NCBI GenBank assembly: GCA_963718635.1
Contig: OY970367.1
Coordinates: 4,340,001-4,404,000 of the forward strand
Direction of reading: 5' to 3'
From: JAIOQJ01 sp963718635
GTDB taxonomy: Bacteria > Planctomycetota > Planctomycetia > Gemmatales > Gemmataceae
Length of the DNA: 64,000 bases
In this document: positions 51,141 to 61,638 of the stretch, one piece after another
Numbering within the stretch: position 1 is the first letter of the stretch
Layout of the letters: each line of letters opens with the position of its first letter
Program-made: the position numbers and the translations under genes
Notes under the pieces: generated by a model
What the model was told of the DNA's origin: nothing
What the model saw: the letters and a program-made list of their open reading frames with translations, nothing else
The model's database searches: none

Positions 51141-51590
51141 TTATTCTCCGAAAGAACCTCCGCCAGCAACGATCGAGTAAACATAAATGGATGAACACAT
51201 TACGTACAACAAGATATTTGGCACGATTCCATCGAAACTCAACATGACGCTATCGCAATAGCCCTGTTGATTCCTGGCAACCCAGGTCCACCCACATTCC
51301 TTTCCCATAAACGCCTTCCAAGGAGAGGAAGGACCCCGATCATCGGTCTCGCCACCAACCGAAGTATGATGCGGGCCTTCGCAAAACTCGCCGGGGTTCC
51401 ATTCGAAACAAAGCGAATCGGTGTCCGCATCGGCTCGAAATTCGATATACCCCTCAGACAATTGAACGACGATTTCCGACCGACAACCATCTTCAACTAG
51501 TTCGTAGACTTCGCGAAGGATGAAAGGGGCTTCCCGTTCCGGCAAGATCGTCAGTCCATCTGTCGCAGCGGTAGTCGTGATAGAGGTCAT
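51141..51590 (-). CDS. hypothetical protein, possible immunity-type
   Basis: A 149-residue soluble protein with LREVYELVEDGCRSEIVVQL, FRADADTDSLCFEW and a C-terminal GKECGWTWVARNQQGYCDSV. The beta-rich pattern with a late 'GW-W-x-x-x-NQQGY-D' motif recalls small DUF/immunity proteins such as DUF6334 (from memory, uncertain). It precedes the ParB-like gene by 33 bases. The two could be an immunity-toxin remnant pair. Confidence 0.45.
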   Translation of the reverse strand: MTSITTTAATDGLTILPEREAPFILREVYELVEDGCRSEIVVQLSEGYIEFRADADTDSLCFEWNPGEFCEGPHHTSVGGETDDRGPSSPWKAFMGKECGWTWVARNQQGYCDSVMLSFDGIVPNILLYVMCSSIYVYSIVAGGGSFGE

Positions 51591-51718
51591 GATGTTTCCT
51601 CAATACTCATCACCCAAACGCTTCGCTTGCTTCACGATCTTGATCGCAGTTGCCGCCGTGAGGTTTCCTTTAGAAGCGGCTTCGGAAGTATGGACCTGAC
51701 AGCCAATTCGTTGTGTGC

Positions 51719-52504
51719 CTAATCCACCTTCTCTCCAAGCTGCCGCAGTCGTTCGAGCAGTCGCAAGTTCTTTTCTTCGGCAGCCTTCGCGCGCTGTGCT
51801 TCACTTTCCGCGCGTTCCATTTCAAGTTCTGCTCGTTCTTTTTCACCATCCGCTCGTTCTTTCTCGCTATCCGCACGCGCCTTTTCCCCATCTGCTCGTT
51901 CACGCCCTGTCCGGATTAGGCTGCCTTCGCTGTCGCACCACCGTAGCCAGACAGCAGAATCCTTTTCGTATTCGCCTTGCCAGAGTTTCAACCCCAACCC
52001 CACGCTCGGAAATAAGCTCGGATCGATCGGCGTGTATTGTCCGCCGGTCAGAGCGAACGCACGCAGAATGCCGCCTTCCAAACATTGGCCCGGATCGAAA
52101 ATCACGTAATACGGAATGTGCAACCGCTTGTACGTCTGCATTTTGTCGGTGTCTTCGCCGCCACGACGATCGGACACGATCTCAACCACTACCTCCGGCA
52201 TCTTGCCGATCACCCAACTGAAATACGAGCGGTTCTCCGGCTCGCGTCTATTCGTGACTTCCGGAACATCCAAGCTGAGCATCATGTCCGGGACGAGCGG
52301 CGGCTTGGCATAAGCAAAGAACAATCCGACGTTGGCCAGCGCCAGAAACGGCCGGTCTTCGCTCGCCGTCCACGAACTATAGAGCGGCTCGGTCAACAGC
52401 CGTTGAAGCTTCTCAACGTAGATATTGTCCACGGGCACATCGTCCTGAGTGACCAACAAACTCGTATCGGGGAACGGCGGCAGTTCGACGATATCGGTAG
52501 TCAT
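51719..52504 (-). CDS. Uma2-family protein with coiled-coil tail
   Basis: A 261-residue protein. The first 190 residues follow the Uma2 pattern: MMLSLDVPE, SYFSWVIGKMPEVVVEIVSD, and YVIFDPGQCLEGGILRAFAL. The last 60 are a regular Arg/Glu/Ala coiled coil (ERADGEKERAELEMERAESE). It lies 51 bases after rpoB on the same strand, so it is probably transcribed with the polymerase operon. The role is unknown. Confidence 0.85.
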   Translation of the reverse strand: MTTDIVELPPFPDTSLLVTQDDVPVDNIYVEKLQRLLTEPLYSSWTASEDRPFLALANVGLFFAYAKPPLVPDMMLSLDVPEVTNRREPENRSYFSWVIGKMPEVVVEIVSDRRGGEDTDKMQTYKRLHIPYYVIFDPGQCLEGGILRAFALTGGQYTPIDPSLFPSVGLGLKLWQGEYEKDSAVWLRWCDSEGSLIRTGRERADGEKARADSEKERADGEKERAELEMERAESEAQRAKAAEEKNLRLLERLRQLGEKVD

Positions 52505-52555
52505 TATCGCTGCCTTCCTTCAAGACGATCGGTCCAAACAACTGCGAAAGCTGCC

Positions 52556-55500
52556 TTACACGACTCGCTTCTTCTCCAGTTGCATGTTCAGCCCTAACCC
52601 TCGGATTTCATGAGTGAGTACGTCGAAGCTCGCCGGCGTGCCGGCTTCCAGTGTGTTTTCACCTTTCACCATCGATTCGTAGATCTTGGTGCGGCCTTCG
52701 ACATCGTCCGACTTGACTGTCAAAAGTTCCTGCAAGATGTAGGCAGCGCCGTAGGCTTCGAGCGCCCAGACTTCCATTTCGCCGAAGCGCTGGCCGCCGA
52801 AGCGGGCTTTGCCACCAAGCGGTTGCTGCGTGATAAGCGAGTAAGGCCCGGTCGCGCGAGCATGGACTTTGTCGTCCACCAGGTGATGCAGCTTGAGCAT
52901 GTAAATGTAGCCGACCGTAACCGGCTGATCGAGCCGTTCGCCGGATCGGCCGTCATACAGCGTGCTCTTGCCCGTTTCGGAATAGCCCGCCTCTTTAAGA
53001 GCCGCGCGGATTTCCTGCTCCTCGGCGCCGTCGAAGACCGGCGTGACAGCTTTAAAGCCCAACTTGGCTGCTGCGTAACCGAGGTGGGTTTCCAGAATCT
53101 GCCCCACATTCATACGACTCGGCACGCCCAGCGGGTTCAGCAGAATGTCAACCGGGGTGCCGTCCGCCAGGAAAGGCATGTCTTCTTCGGGCAGAATCTT
53201 CGAGATGACGCCCTTGTTGCCGTGCCGGCCGGCCATTTTATCGCCGACGGAGATCTGACGCTTCGTGGCGACGTAGATCTTCACCATCTGCTGCACGCCA
53301 GATTGCAGTTCGTCGCCGCGATTGAGCGAGTTGATCTTGCGCTCGCGCATTTCGACATAGTCTTGGATGCGTTCGCTGTGTCGTTTCCACAGTTCGCGAA
53401 CTTTTTCCAGCTTAGCCGGGGAACGGACGTCGAGATTTTCGATCTTGAAGCCACCAGCTTGTTCGGCCACCGTCTTATCTTCTTTTTCAGAAGCGAGCGG
53501 TTTGCCGGTCAGCGGATCCTTGAGATCCTTCTTTTCGAGAATCCCTTCCAAGTCCTTCACGAAGGTGCGGAACTGATCGGCAATCATCTTGTTGAAGCGA
53601 GCTTCGATGTCGCGACGCTCTTTGGCGACCGCCTTCTTCTCATCTTCCGTCATGCTCGTCTGACGGCTGAATCGCTGCGTGTCGATGACGATGCCTTCTA
53701 CGCCCGATGGCACTTCCAGGCTATCGTTCTTGACGTCTTCGCCCGAGCGGCCGAAGATGGCGTGCAGCAGTTTCTCTTCCGGTGTCAGCTCGCTGCGCGA
53801 CTTCGGCGAGACCTTGCCGACGAGGATGTCGCCGGGTTGAACGGCGGTACCAATCTGGACAATGCCGTTCTCATCGAGGTTCGCCAGCGCCTTGGGCGAC
53901 ACATTCGGAATGTCGCGCGTGAACTCTTCGTGCCCGAGCTTCGTTTCGCGAATTTCGATGTCGAACTCTTCAATATGGATCGAAGTGTACGTATCGTTCT
54001 TCACGAGTCGTTCGCTGATGATGATCGCATCTTCGAAGTTGTACCCTTCCCACGACATGAACGCCACAAGCACGTTCCGACCGAGAGCCAGTTCACCTTT
54101 GTAGGTGGCGGCGCCGTCGGCCATGATCTGGCCCTTCTTCACCTTGTCGCCGATTTTGACGATCGGCTTCTGGTTCAGACAGGTGCGCCGATTCAAGCCG
54201 GTGAACTTACGCAGGACGTATTCTTTATCGTCGACGCGGATGCGCTGGCCATCGACATAGGTGATGACGCCGGCCTTGTCGGCGCGGACGCACATGCCCG
54301 AATGGCGGGCCACTTCAATTTCGAGACCAGTCGACACGATCGGCGGTTCAGCAACGAGCAAGGGCACGGCTTGCCGTTGCATATTCGAGCCCATCAGCGC
54401 GCGGTTAGCGTCATCGTGTTCGAGGAACGGAATCAACCCGGCGGACACGCCAACCATCTGCTTCGGCGACACGTCGAGATACTCGACCTTGTCCGCCTGG
54501 AGTGCTTTGAAGTCACCGCCCCAACGGCCCGTTACCCGATCGCCTTCCAGCTTGTGATGCTCGGCCGGCGTGTCGGCGGGAGCGATCGTCTTCATCGTCT
54601 CTTCGTCAGCGCGCAACCATTCGACTTCTTCGCTCAGTTTGCGATTGTGGACCTTGCGGTAGGGCGTGATCAAGAAGCCGTACTCGTCTATGCGCGCGTA
54701 GATCGACAGGCTCGAAATGAGGCCGATGTTCGTGCCTTCCGGAGTCTCAATCGGGCAAATACGGCCGTAATGCGAAATATGGACGTCGCGCACTTCGAAG
54801 CCGGCTCGCTTACGATTCAACCCGCCCGGCCCGAGGGCCGACAGGCGGCGTTCGTGTGTCAGCATGGCCAGCGGATTTGTCTGATCGACCACCTGCGACA
54901 ACTCGCTGCGGCCGAAGAAATACTCGATCGCCGCCGACACTGATTTCGGATTGATGAGCGAACGCGGGCTCATGTCCTGCTGTTCGCGGATCGCCATGCG
55001 CTCCTGCACGGTGCGGCGAAGTTTCAGGAAGCCTTTGCGCAACTCGTCTGAAGCGAGTTCGTCAATCGTACGCAGACGGCGATTGCCGAGATGATCAATG
55101 TCGTCCACCTGGAAGCGTGCTTCCTCATCCTTGGTCTTTTGCGGATCGCGCAACTTCAGCAGGTACTTAATTGCGTTCACAAAGTCGACCGAGCGAAGCG
55201 TCATCTCGGTCTCGGCCACGTTCTGGTCGAATTTCCGGTTGATGCGGAAACGCCCGACCTTTCCAAGCCGGTAGCGGTTAGCGTCGGCGAACTTTTCTTT
55301 GAACAATTCGCGAGCCTTTTCGAGCTGCGGTGGATTGCCGGGACGCAGCCGTTGGTAAATCTTCAGCAAGGCCGCTTCGTGAGACTCGGTGCCGTCTTCG
55401 GCAATGGCGGAGAGAATCAAGGGATCGCGCGGGGCGAAAGAGCAGTCAGTTCTTTCAACTTACTCGCCATGATCTTGTCAACAGCGGTTGCGCTGAAGCT

Positions 55501-56305
55501 GTCGCCGCTGTTGAGATACACTTCGCCCGTTTCCGGATCTATCACATCGTCATCGGCGATCATCGGCGCGATCGCCTTTTCGGGATCGCCCAACAGTCGG
55601 CTGCGTAGATCGGGCGTCTTCAGTTTAAGCGTTTCACTCGAATAGAATTCGCGGATAATGCCAGCGCTCGTCGAGTACTGCGGATCCATTGGCGCAAAAG
55701 AGTCATCGCGCTGAACTTACCCGATTGATCGATCCGAACGCCGAGCGTGCCCTTCTTGGTCACATTGATTTCAATCCACGAGCCTCGCTCGGGAATAATA
55801 CGGCAGGAATGGAGCTTGGCGTCGCCATCGATTTCGAGAACGAAATCGACGCCAGGCGAGCGGTGCAACTGGCTAACGACCACGCGCTCGGCGCCATTGA
55901 TGATGAACTCGCCGCCGCCGATCATGATCGGCATATCGCCGAGATAAACTTCTTCTTCAACGACCGAACCATCCGTCTTGCGCAGCGCAGCCAAACCTTG
56001 AAAGGCCGGCCATAAGTCAGCCGCAGCTGACGGCATTCATCGGGGTCGTAGCGCGGCTTGCCCAGCTCGTACTTCACGTATTCCAGCGCGATTTTCTTAT
56101 CGTAGCTTTCGATCGGGAAGATTTCCTTCATCACGCCTTCAAGGCCGGCGGCAATCCGTTCATCGGGCGGAATTTCAAGCTGAAGGAATTTCTTGTACGA
56201 TTCGGTCTGCACGTCGGTCAGGGGCGGAACCTCGACGGCATCGCCGAAGCGACCGAAGTTGCGTACAGTAGCCGGCTTGATAATGCGAACGGCCGGAATT
56301 GGCAT
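52556..56305 (-). CDS. rpoB: RNA polymerase beta subunit (three frameshifts)
   Basis: A 1,250-residue protein once three single-base losses are restored, near 55985 (KVWLR-LRKTDGSV), 55690 (TLLRA-MDPQYST) and 55419 (RAIP-LILSAI). The start at 56305 (MPIPAVRIIKPATVRNFGRF) is preferred over the longer frame from 56359. Conserved segments include GGGEFIINGAERVVVSQLHR, the rifampicin region (SQVVDQTNPLAMLTHERRLS), GLIPFLEHDDANRALMGSNM and GGQRFGEMEVWALEAYGAAY. Total loss in an essential gene is not credible, so the breaks are probably errors. Confidence 0.95.
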
Positions 56306-56747
56306 AACCGCTGCTCCGAAGAATGGACACGCGACGACAAAACCCGGCTGAAGCGGCAACGGGGCTTGCGTCTCGAGAAGAATTCAATTATGAGTAGTAA
56401 GCCGAGATAAAGCGCGACTGCTCTACAGCGCGTGCCGAAACGCGGGATTGCCATGGCAACCCGCGTTCGAGGGCCAAGCGAGAAAGAACAGTGAAGGCGA
56501 AACAAAAAGGCTGCGATCGCGTGGCACGCATTGTCACCAGGGGAGTACAATGGTTTCGGGCGCATTAAGGGCGCCGGCAACGAACTCGATAAGAGATCAT
56601 TGCAGGCCGAATGCTGCAGGCGCTGGATAATAAATAGCGCGAGACGACGGTACCGTCCGCGCAAACTTTAGCGATTGTGTAAATGATATTATACTCGTGC
56701 AAATCCTTCAAGAGGATCGGCACGAGTTTTATTTTTTACTTCCTAGC
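56306..56747. promoter_or_regulatory. rplL-rpoB gap with stem-loop and candidate promoter
   Basis: These 442 bases hold no gene. A stem-loop CTCGTGC...GCACGAG with inner ATCCT/AGGAT lies at 56694-56726, where an rpoB attenuator occurs in other bacteria. Directly beyond it on the minus strand is TATAAT (56688-56693), a possible -10 for rpoB, though no good -35 is seen. The U-rich run lies on the plus-strand side (TTTTATTTTTT), so terminator polarity is opposite to the genes. Confidence 0.4.
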
Positions 56748-57160
56748 TTACTTGACGGTTGCCTTCGCGCCGGCATCTTCCAGTTGCTTCTTCATCTTCT
56801 CAGCAGCCGGCTTCTCGACGCCTTCCTTGACGGGCTTCGGCGCTGCTTCGACCAAATCCTTGGCTTCTTTCAAACCAAGACCAGTCAATTCGCGAACGAC
56901 CTTGATGATCGCGATCTTCTTGGCGGCATCGTATCCGCCTTCGAGAACCACGGAAAACTCAGTCTGTTCCGGGGCCTTCTCCGCGGCGCTGCTGCAGCAG
57001 CACCGGCGCCGCCTCCGCCACCGCCACCGCCGCCAGCGGCTGGTTCAATCTTGTAGGTGTCTTTCAGGTAATATTTCAACGCCACGGCCTGCACGATGGT
57101 CAGGTTGGCGATTTTGTCCCCGAGGTCTTTGATTTCGGGAGCAAGCGCAGTCTCGGACAT
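56748..57160 (-). CDS. rplL: ribosomal protein bL12 (L7/L12) (frameshifted)
   Basis: The N-terminal dimerisation helix region reads LGDKIANLTIVQAVALKYYL and the hinge is a glycine run then polyalanine. After a one-base loss near 56990 the globular C-terminal domain follows: APEQTEFSVVLEGGYDAAKK then IAIIKVVRELTGLGLKEAKD, ending DAGAKATVK. The corrected length is about 137 residues. The Gly-run and repeated GCAGCAGC of the hinge are a natural place for a sequencing slip. Confidence 0.95.
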
Positions 57161-57202
57161 GGTTAGAGGTTCCTTTATCGAAAGTGCCGCTGAAGCATGC
57201 GG

Positions 57203-57808
57203 CTAAGCGTAATAGCCCGTTGGTGGTTCGTTTGACAAAATTTCATTAAGCCGCGGGCGCAGCGCCGCTGCAGGCGTTTCTTCTTTGCGCTCGGCGATGG
57301 TTGAAAGCTGGCTCGCCACTTCGCTGGCGGGACCGGTAAGAGCCGCCGCGATTTCAGAAGCCGGGCCGAGCAAAGCGCCGATGATCTCGCCGATGGCTTC
57401 GAGCCGGGTCGGCATCTTCATTGCGGCATCGAGCGTGACTTGCGTGCCATCGGCAACAGCCGTCTTCACGGCGAATTTCTTGTCGTCTTTCGGATTCTTC
57501 TTGACGATGTCCTTGAGCAGCGTATCTACGGCTTTGCTCAGATCCTTGATGCTCTCGCCGCCCCAGGCGACCACGGTTGTGCCCGCCCAGAACTTCTCGT
57601 CGACTTTGACGCCGTTGGTCTCGAACACTTTGCGGGCAAGCGTGTTCTTGACCATCTGCATGCGGATTTTCTTTTCGCGCAGCGTCTTGCGTGAAGAGAA
57701 ATCGAGCTGCGAGCCGACTTTATCCGAAGAGAGCAGCACCAGGTCGCGTACGCCGTGGAACGTATGCGACAGGGCATCGAGTTCCATCTGCTTGACAATC
57801 TTGCTCAT
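57203..57808 (-). CDS. rplJ: ribosomal protein uL10
   Basis: A 201-residue protein as read: SKIVKQMELDALSHTFHGVR, KKIRMQMVKNTLARKVFETN, FWAGTTVVAWGGESIKDLSK, and GALLGPASEIAAALTGPASE. The last residues RPRLNEILSNEPPTGYYA are unlike the family. Restoring one base near 57262 would give ...TPAAAAPAA and a stop at 57246, which looks more natural. It forms the stalk base with L7/L12. Confidence 0.95.
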   Translation of the reverse strand: MSKIVKQMELDALSHTFHGVRDLVLLSSDKVGSQLDFSSRKTLREKKIRMQMVKNTLARKVFETNGVKVDEKFWAGTTVVAWGGESIKDLSKAVDTLLKDIVKKNPKDDKKFAVKTAVADGTQVTLDAAMKMPTRLEAIGEIIGALLGPASEIAAALTGPASEVASQLSTIAERKEETPAAALRPRLNEILSNEPPTGYYA

Positions 57809-57862
57809 GATCTTCTACTCGCTTAATGCAACACGTTGAACTCAACTGCAATCGCCAACGGC

Positions 57863-58735
57863 TTAGACGCTGATGCGGATTCCGGGGCTCATCGTCGCCG
57901 ACACCGTAACCGACTCAATGTAATGACCCTTCACGTTCGAAGGCTTCGAGGCGCGAATCTGTTCGACGAAAGCGGTTACGTTATCGACGAGTTTCTCTTC
58001 GTCGAAACTAAGTTTGCCCACGCCAGCATGAACGCAACCGCCCTTATCGGCCCGGTATTCGACCTTGCCCGCTTTGAATTCGCGAACGGCTGCAGCGACG
58101 TCGCCATTGGAGGGGATAACGGTGCCGGCCTTCGGAGTCGGCATCAGGCCTCGAGGCCCGAGCACTTTACCAAGTCGGCTTACTTGGCCCATCAGGCCTT
58201 GCGTCGCGAGAGCGACATCGAATTCGAGCCAGTTTTCCTTCTGAATCTTCTCGACGATTTCATTGCTGCCGGCATAGTCGGCGCCGGCTTCCTTCGCCTT
58301 GGCCACATCATCCCCTTGACAGAACACGACGATGCGGACGGCCTTGCCGATGCCGTGCGGCAAGGGAACGCTGCCGCGAACGCTCTGCTCGGCCTGGGTC
58401 GTATCGACGCCCAGTTTCATGTGAATTTCGAGCGTCTCGTCGAACTTGGCCCGCTTCATCGACTTCAAGGTCCCGATCGCCTTTTTCAAGGTTGTCGTGC
58501 CGTCTTTGTCGATCTTTTGCAACTGGTTCTTGATGGTGTTGCGCAGCTTCTTGCCGCGGCGTGGAGGGACGCCGGGCCGATTCCTCTTCTTGGAAGCGGA
58601 CGCTTCGGCGGCTTGACCGGATTGAGCTGCCTTGGGAGCGGCAGTCGCGGCTTCAGCAGGTTTCTCGGCGACTTCGGGAGCGGCGGCAGTCGCCTTTTCC
58701 TCAGTCGTTTCCGGCGTTGCGTTGTCTTGTGCCAT
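57863..58735 (-). CDS. rplA: ribosomal protein uL1
   Basis: A 290-residue protein, about 55 residues longer than usual because of an Ala/Glu/Pro-rich N-terminal extension. The conserved part includes TLEIHMKLGVDTTQAEQSVR, GSVPLPHGIGKAVRIVVFCQ, LGKVLGPRGLMPTPKAGTVI and the C-terminal IESVTVSATMSPGIRISV. L1 also represses its own operon in other bacteria. Confidence 0.97.
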   Translation of the reverse strand: MAQDNATPETTEEKATAAAPEVAEKPAEAATAAPKAAQSGQAAEASASKKRNRPGVPPRRGKKLRNTIKNQLQKIDKDGTTTLKKAIGTLKSMKRAKFDETLEIHMKLGVDTTQAEQSVRGSVPLPHGIGKAVRIVVFCQGDDVAKAKEAGADYAGSNEIVEKIQKENWLEFDVALATQGLMGQVSRLGKVLGPRGLMPTPKAGTVIPSNGDVAAAVREFKAGKVEYRADKGGCVHAGVGKLSFDEEKLVDNVTAFVEQIRASKPSNVKGHYIESVTVSATMSPGIRISV

Positions 58736-58843
58736 GACTCGAATCGGGGTTCGCGGTTATTGGGCGGAGTTCTCAAAAGCAAATCGACTTCCTCGTCCCG
58801 GCGTGTGGAACTGGAAGTCGTTCATCAGTCGTTTCGCGGGCAA

Positions 58844-59308
58844 TCAGCCTTCGATCGTCAGGCCCATGCTGCGGGCCGTGCCGGCGATGATGGTCGCGGC
58901 ATGGTCGAGGTCGCGGGCGCTTAGATCCTTCTGCTTCTTCTGGGCAATTTCCTGAAGCTGCTTCTGGGTGACTTTGAAGCCTTTGTACTTTCCGGTTTTC
59001 TTGGTCTTCTCGTCGCCGGGGATTACGTCCCCGCCTTTTTTCTTCTCGATCGGGATACCGGCGGCTTGCTTGAGCAGCACGGCCGCGGGCGGCGATTTGA
59101 TGATGAACTCAAAGCTGCGATCGGAATAGACCGTGATCACCACGGGGAGCATCAGGCCTTTGGTGTCGCCGGTCTTGTCGTTGAATTGCTTAACGAACAT
59201 GCCGATGTTGACGCCGTGAGCACCGAGCGCGGGGCCGACCGGCGGCGCGGGGGTCGCTTGCCCGCCCGGACATTGCAACTTCACCTGAGCCGTCACTTGC
59301 TTTGCCAT
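58844..59308 (-). CDS. rplK: ribosomal protein uL11
   Basis: A 154-residue protein with VKLQCPGGQATPAPPVGPAL then GAHGVNIGMFVKQFNDKTGD and the C-terminal rRNA-binding domain ending GTARSMGLTIEG. The insert with KKKGGDVIPGDEKTKKTGK is slightly longer than usual. It lies between nusG and rplA in the normal order. Confidence 0.97.
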   Translation of the reverse strand: MAKQVTAQVKLQCPGGQATPAPPVGPALGAHGVNIGMFVKQFNDKTGDTKGLMLPVVITVYSDRSFEFIIKSPPAAVLLKQAAGIPIEKKKGGDVIPGDEKTKKTGKYKGFKVTQKQLQEIAQKKQKDLSARDLDHAATIIAGTARSMGLTIEG

Positions 59309-59441
59309 GATCGATTTCCTGAAGCGGGCATCCCCTCATTTGGAGGGAGAGGTAAAGTTTTATGAAAATAAAAGGCCCCCGCAAGAGCGGGGGCTAAAAA
59401 ATTTACGAAAGCACGAGCGTCCGGATGGACGAACTGTCGCT

Positions 59442-60223
59442 TTACACCGGATCGACCTGCCAATATTCGACCTCGACATCGACCGGCCGGCCCCAGATCG
59501 AAAGAACCACTTTGACCTTCGGATTTTCCTTCGGATCGCTCGGGTCGGTGATCTCTTTGACTTCGCCTTCCATGTCCTTGAAGGTTCCGTCGCGGATCTT
59601 GACGCGGTCGTTGACCGTGTACGGGATGATGATCTTCTTCTTACCGGTTGTCTCGCTTTCTCCGGTCTTTTTGCCGGCGGCGGCCTCATCTTCTTCCAGC
59701 AGCATTCGCTCGACTTCGCGCTCGTTCATCGGGGTTGGCGGTTTGTGCAGGCTGCCGCCGACGAAATCGCCGACGCCCGACGTTTCGCGAAATAGATAGA
59801 GCACTTTGTCGTTGTACTCCACTTCGCACATCAGATAGCCGGGGAACTTTTTGCGCTTCTTAATGACGCGTTTGCCGTTGCGGAGCTCCGTCACTTTTTC
59901 GGTCGGAATTAAAATGCGGCCGACGTGCTCGCCGAGGTCGTCGATCTTCACCCGTGCTCGATCGCATTTTTGATCGTGTCTTCCCGACCGCTCTGCACCT
60001 TCACGATGTACCAGCGTTTCGCGGGGGGAGCGGCGACAGCCGGAGCAGCACTTTCCGCGGACTTTTCCTCGGCATGCTCATGAGCCGGCGTAGCGCTTGG
60101 ACTTTCGTCGTGCGCAGCAGACTCGGAAGTTTCGGCTGCTTCGTGCGGATGCTCGTGCTCCGCAGGCGGTTCGGCAACCGCGACGGCGCCATCGGTTTCG
60201 TGGTTCTCGTATTCGTCGCTCAT
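59442..60223 (-). CDS. nusG: transcription factor NusG (frameshifted)
   Basis: A protein of about 260 residues. A 65-residue Glu/His/Ala-rich N-terminal extension precedes the NGN domain (RWYIVKVQSGREDTIKNAIE). A one-base loss near 59953 shifts to VKIDDLGEHVGRILIPTEKV then KKFPGYLMCEVEYNDKVLYL. An insert of about 40 charged residues leads to the KOW domain (YTVNDRVKIRDGTFKDMEGE). NusG stimulates elongation and links polymerase to ribosomes. The acidic/His extension is unusual. Confidence 0.93.
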
Positions 60224-60300
60224 AAACCAATCTCATTTCAAGAGTCGGCGGATCAGGCTTTGCTCGCCAACCGGGCAAGTGCGGATTAAACCGAACCGCG

Positions 60301-61290
60301 TCAAAACTCTTTCGAATTCACTTGTTTGGTTTCGGGCTGCTTTGTCTCCGCTGCGCTCGGCAGTACGCCAATCAAGGGGTAGCTCAGGAACCAGCCCCAA
60401 AACAAGTCGACGACCAATAAGAAGAGCGTGATGATCAAAGTCGTGATCAGCACCACAATTGTATCCTGAATCAACCGAACGCGCGGCGTCCACGAGACTT
60501 TGTTGATCTCGGCTTCCGTAGCGATCAGAAAGTCAGCAAAGACGGGGAAGTTGACGATTCGCCAAGCCAACCACAGCGTTAGCGCTGCCAGCAGCAGCGG
60601 CACGGTGAGCTGGATGTTCGGCAGCAGCATGAGCGATGATTTCGCGAACGGGAGCGAAACGATCCAATCCGATCCAGTGATGATGCGATTGTGCCAAAGG
60701 GTGTAGACGCCACTGCCGAACAGCAGAATAACTCCAAAAATCGTCAACCGGCGGACGCGCAGGCCCTGGTTGCGTTTATATGAATCGGTGCTGAACCAGC
60801 CTGCTTCCTCTAGCGTGACGGACCAGCGCGTGAAGCGATCCGACGCCAGGAACTTGTAGATGAAGAAAAGACAAGCCCCGATGAACGCCAGCGAAATCAG
60901 GATGCCGATATCGAACTTGCCGCCCAGGCGCTCGAAGTTCATCAGAGCGCCGCGCACGAGGAAAAACAGTGCGATGATCACGGAGATGCCGAGAAAGATA
61001 CTGCCCCGGATTCCATGAGGCGGGTGAAGCCCGCTGAGGCTGATGCCGAAGATCGTCAGCAAGACGAGCGCGGCGAGTTGAGCCGTCACTCGGAAGCCGG
61101 CGTTGATGCCCGGTCCGGCAATCGGCACAAACCAGGAGCTGACGCCCATTTCCCAAAGTTGAGGGACGGCGTAAAAGACCACGGCCAGCGCGGCCAAGAC
61201 ATAGACGCCTCCCAGGAACCCCGTCATCCAGAGGTTCATCGGCGCGGGTGCGGTCTTGGTTTCAGTGGGAGAAACGGCAACAACGGACAT
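60301..61290 (-). CDS. secE: preprotein translocase SecE, extended
   Basis: A 329-residue protein, several times longer than typical SecE. The C-terminal 90 residues are the SecE domain: TEAEINKVSWTPRVRLIQDT then a final helix VVLITTLIITLFLLVVDLFW. The N-terminal 230 residues add about five or six extra hydrophobic helices (FLGGVYVLAALAVVFYAV; LAALVLLTIFGISLSG; SIFLGISVIIALFFLV and others). Position upstream of nusG fits SecE. The extension may be a planctomycete feature of the translocon. Confidence 0.85.
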   Translation of the reverse strand: MSVVAVSPTETKTAPAPMNLWMTGFLGGVYVLAALAVVFYAVPQLWEMGVSSWFVPIAGPGINAGFRVTAQLAALVLLTIFGISLSGLHPPHGIRGSIFLGISVIIALFFLVRGALMNFERLGGKFDIGILISLAFIGACLFFIYKFLASDRFTRWSVTLEEAGWFSTDSYKRNQGLRVRRLTIFGVILLFGSGVYTLWHNRIITGSDWIVSLPFAKSSLMLLPNIQLTVPLLLAALTLWLAWRIVNFPVFADFLIATEAEINKVSWTPRVRLIQDTIVVLITTLIITLFLLVVDLFWGWFLSYPLIGVLPSAAETKQPETKQVNSKEF

Positions 61291-61482
61291 GGGATTCCCT
61301 GTTCAGCGAGGAGGAAGCAATTCCCTCCCGGTTGGAAGCGCCCGTTCATCCTGGAACGGAGCGTCAATATGCCGTGGAGCAGGCCTCCAAGCCTGGCTCG
61401 GCGACAGGAGAGGCCAGGCAAGCCACTCCTGCCCAGCAATCGTTCGAAAGTCGGGCTTGCGGCCGTCTTTTCAAAATTCGAG

Positions 61483-61555
61483 CAGGAGCGGAGGGAATCG
61501 AACCCCCAACCGGCCGCTTTGGAGACGGCTGCTCTGCCAATTGAGCTACGCTCCT
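61483..61555 (-). tRNA. tRNA-Trp (CCA)
   Basis: Cloverleaf on the minus strand: acceptor AGGAGCG/CGCTCCT, anticodon loop CTCCAAA giving CCA, T-loop TTCGATT, discriminator G. It lies between tuf and secE, a common bacterial position. Confidence 0.97.
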
Positions 61556-61638
61556 TTACAAGTAGGCATGGACAGAGGACAGTGGGGAGCCGGAAAATCG
61601 CTTTTCCGTCTCCCCACGAATCCGCCGCCCAATGTCCA

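Noticed and set aside
52610..54943. 777-codon open frame antisense to rpoB
   Set aside because: It is a shadow of GC-rich conserved rpoB codons and gives no recognisable protein.
52556..57160. Programmed frameshifting in rpoB and rplL
   Set aside because: No slippery sequence plus structure was seen. Many unrelated genes have the same kind of single-base break, so error is simpler.
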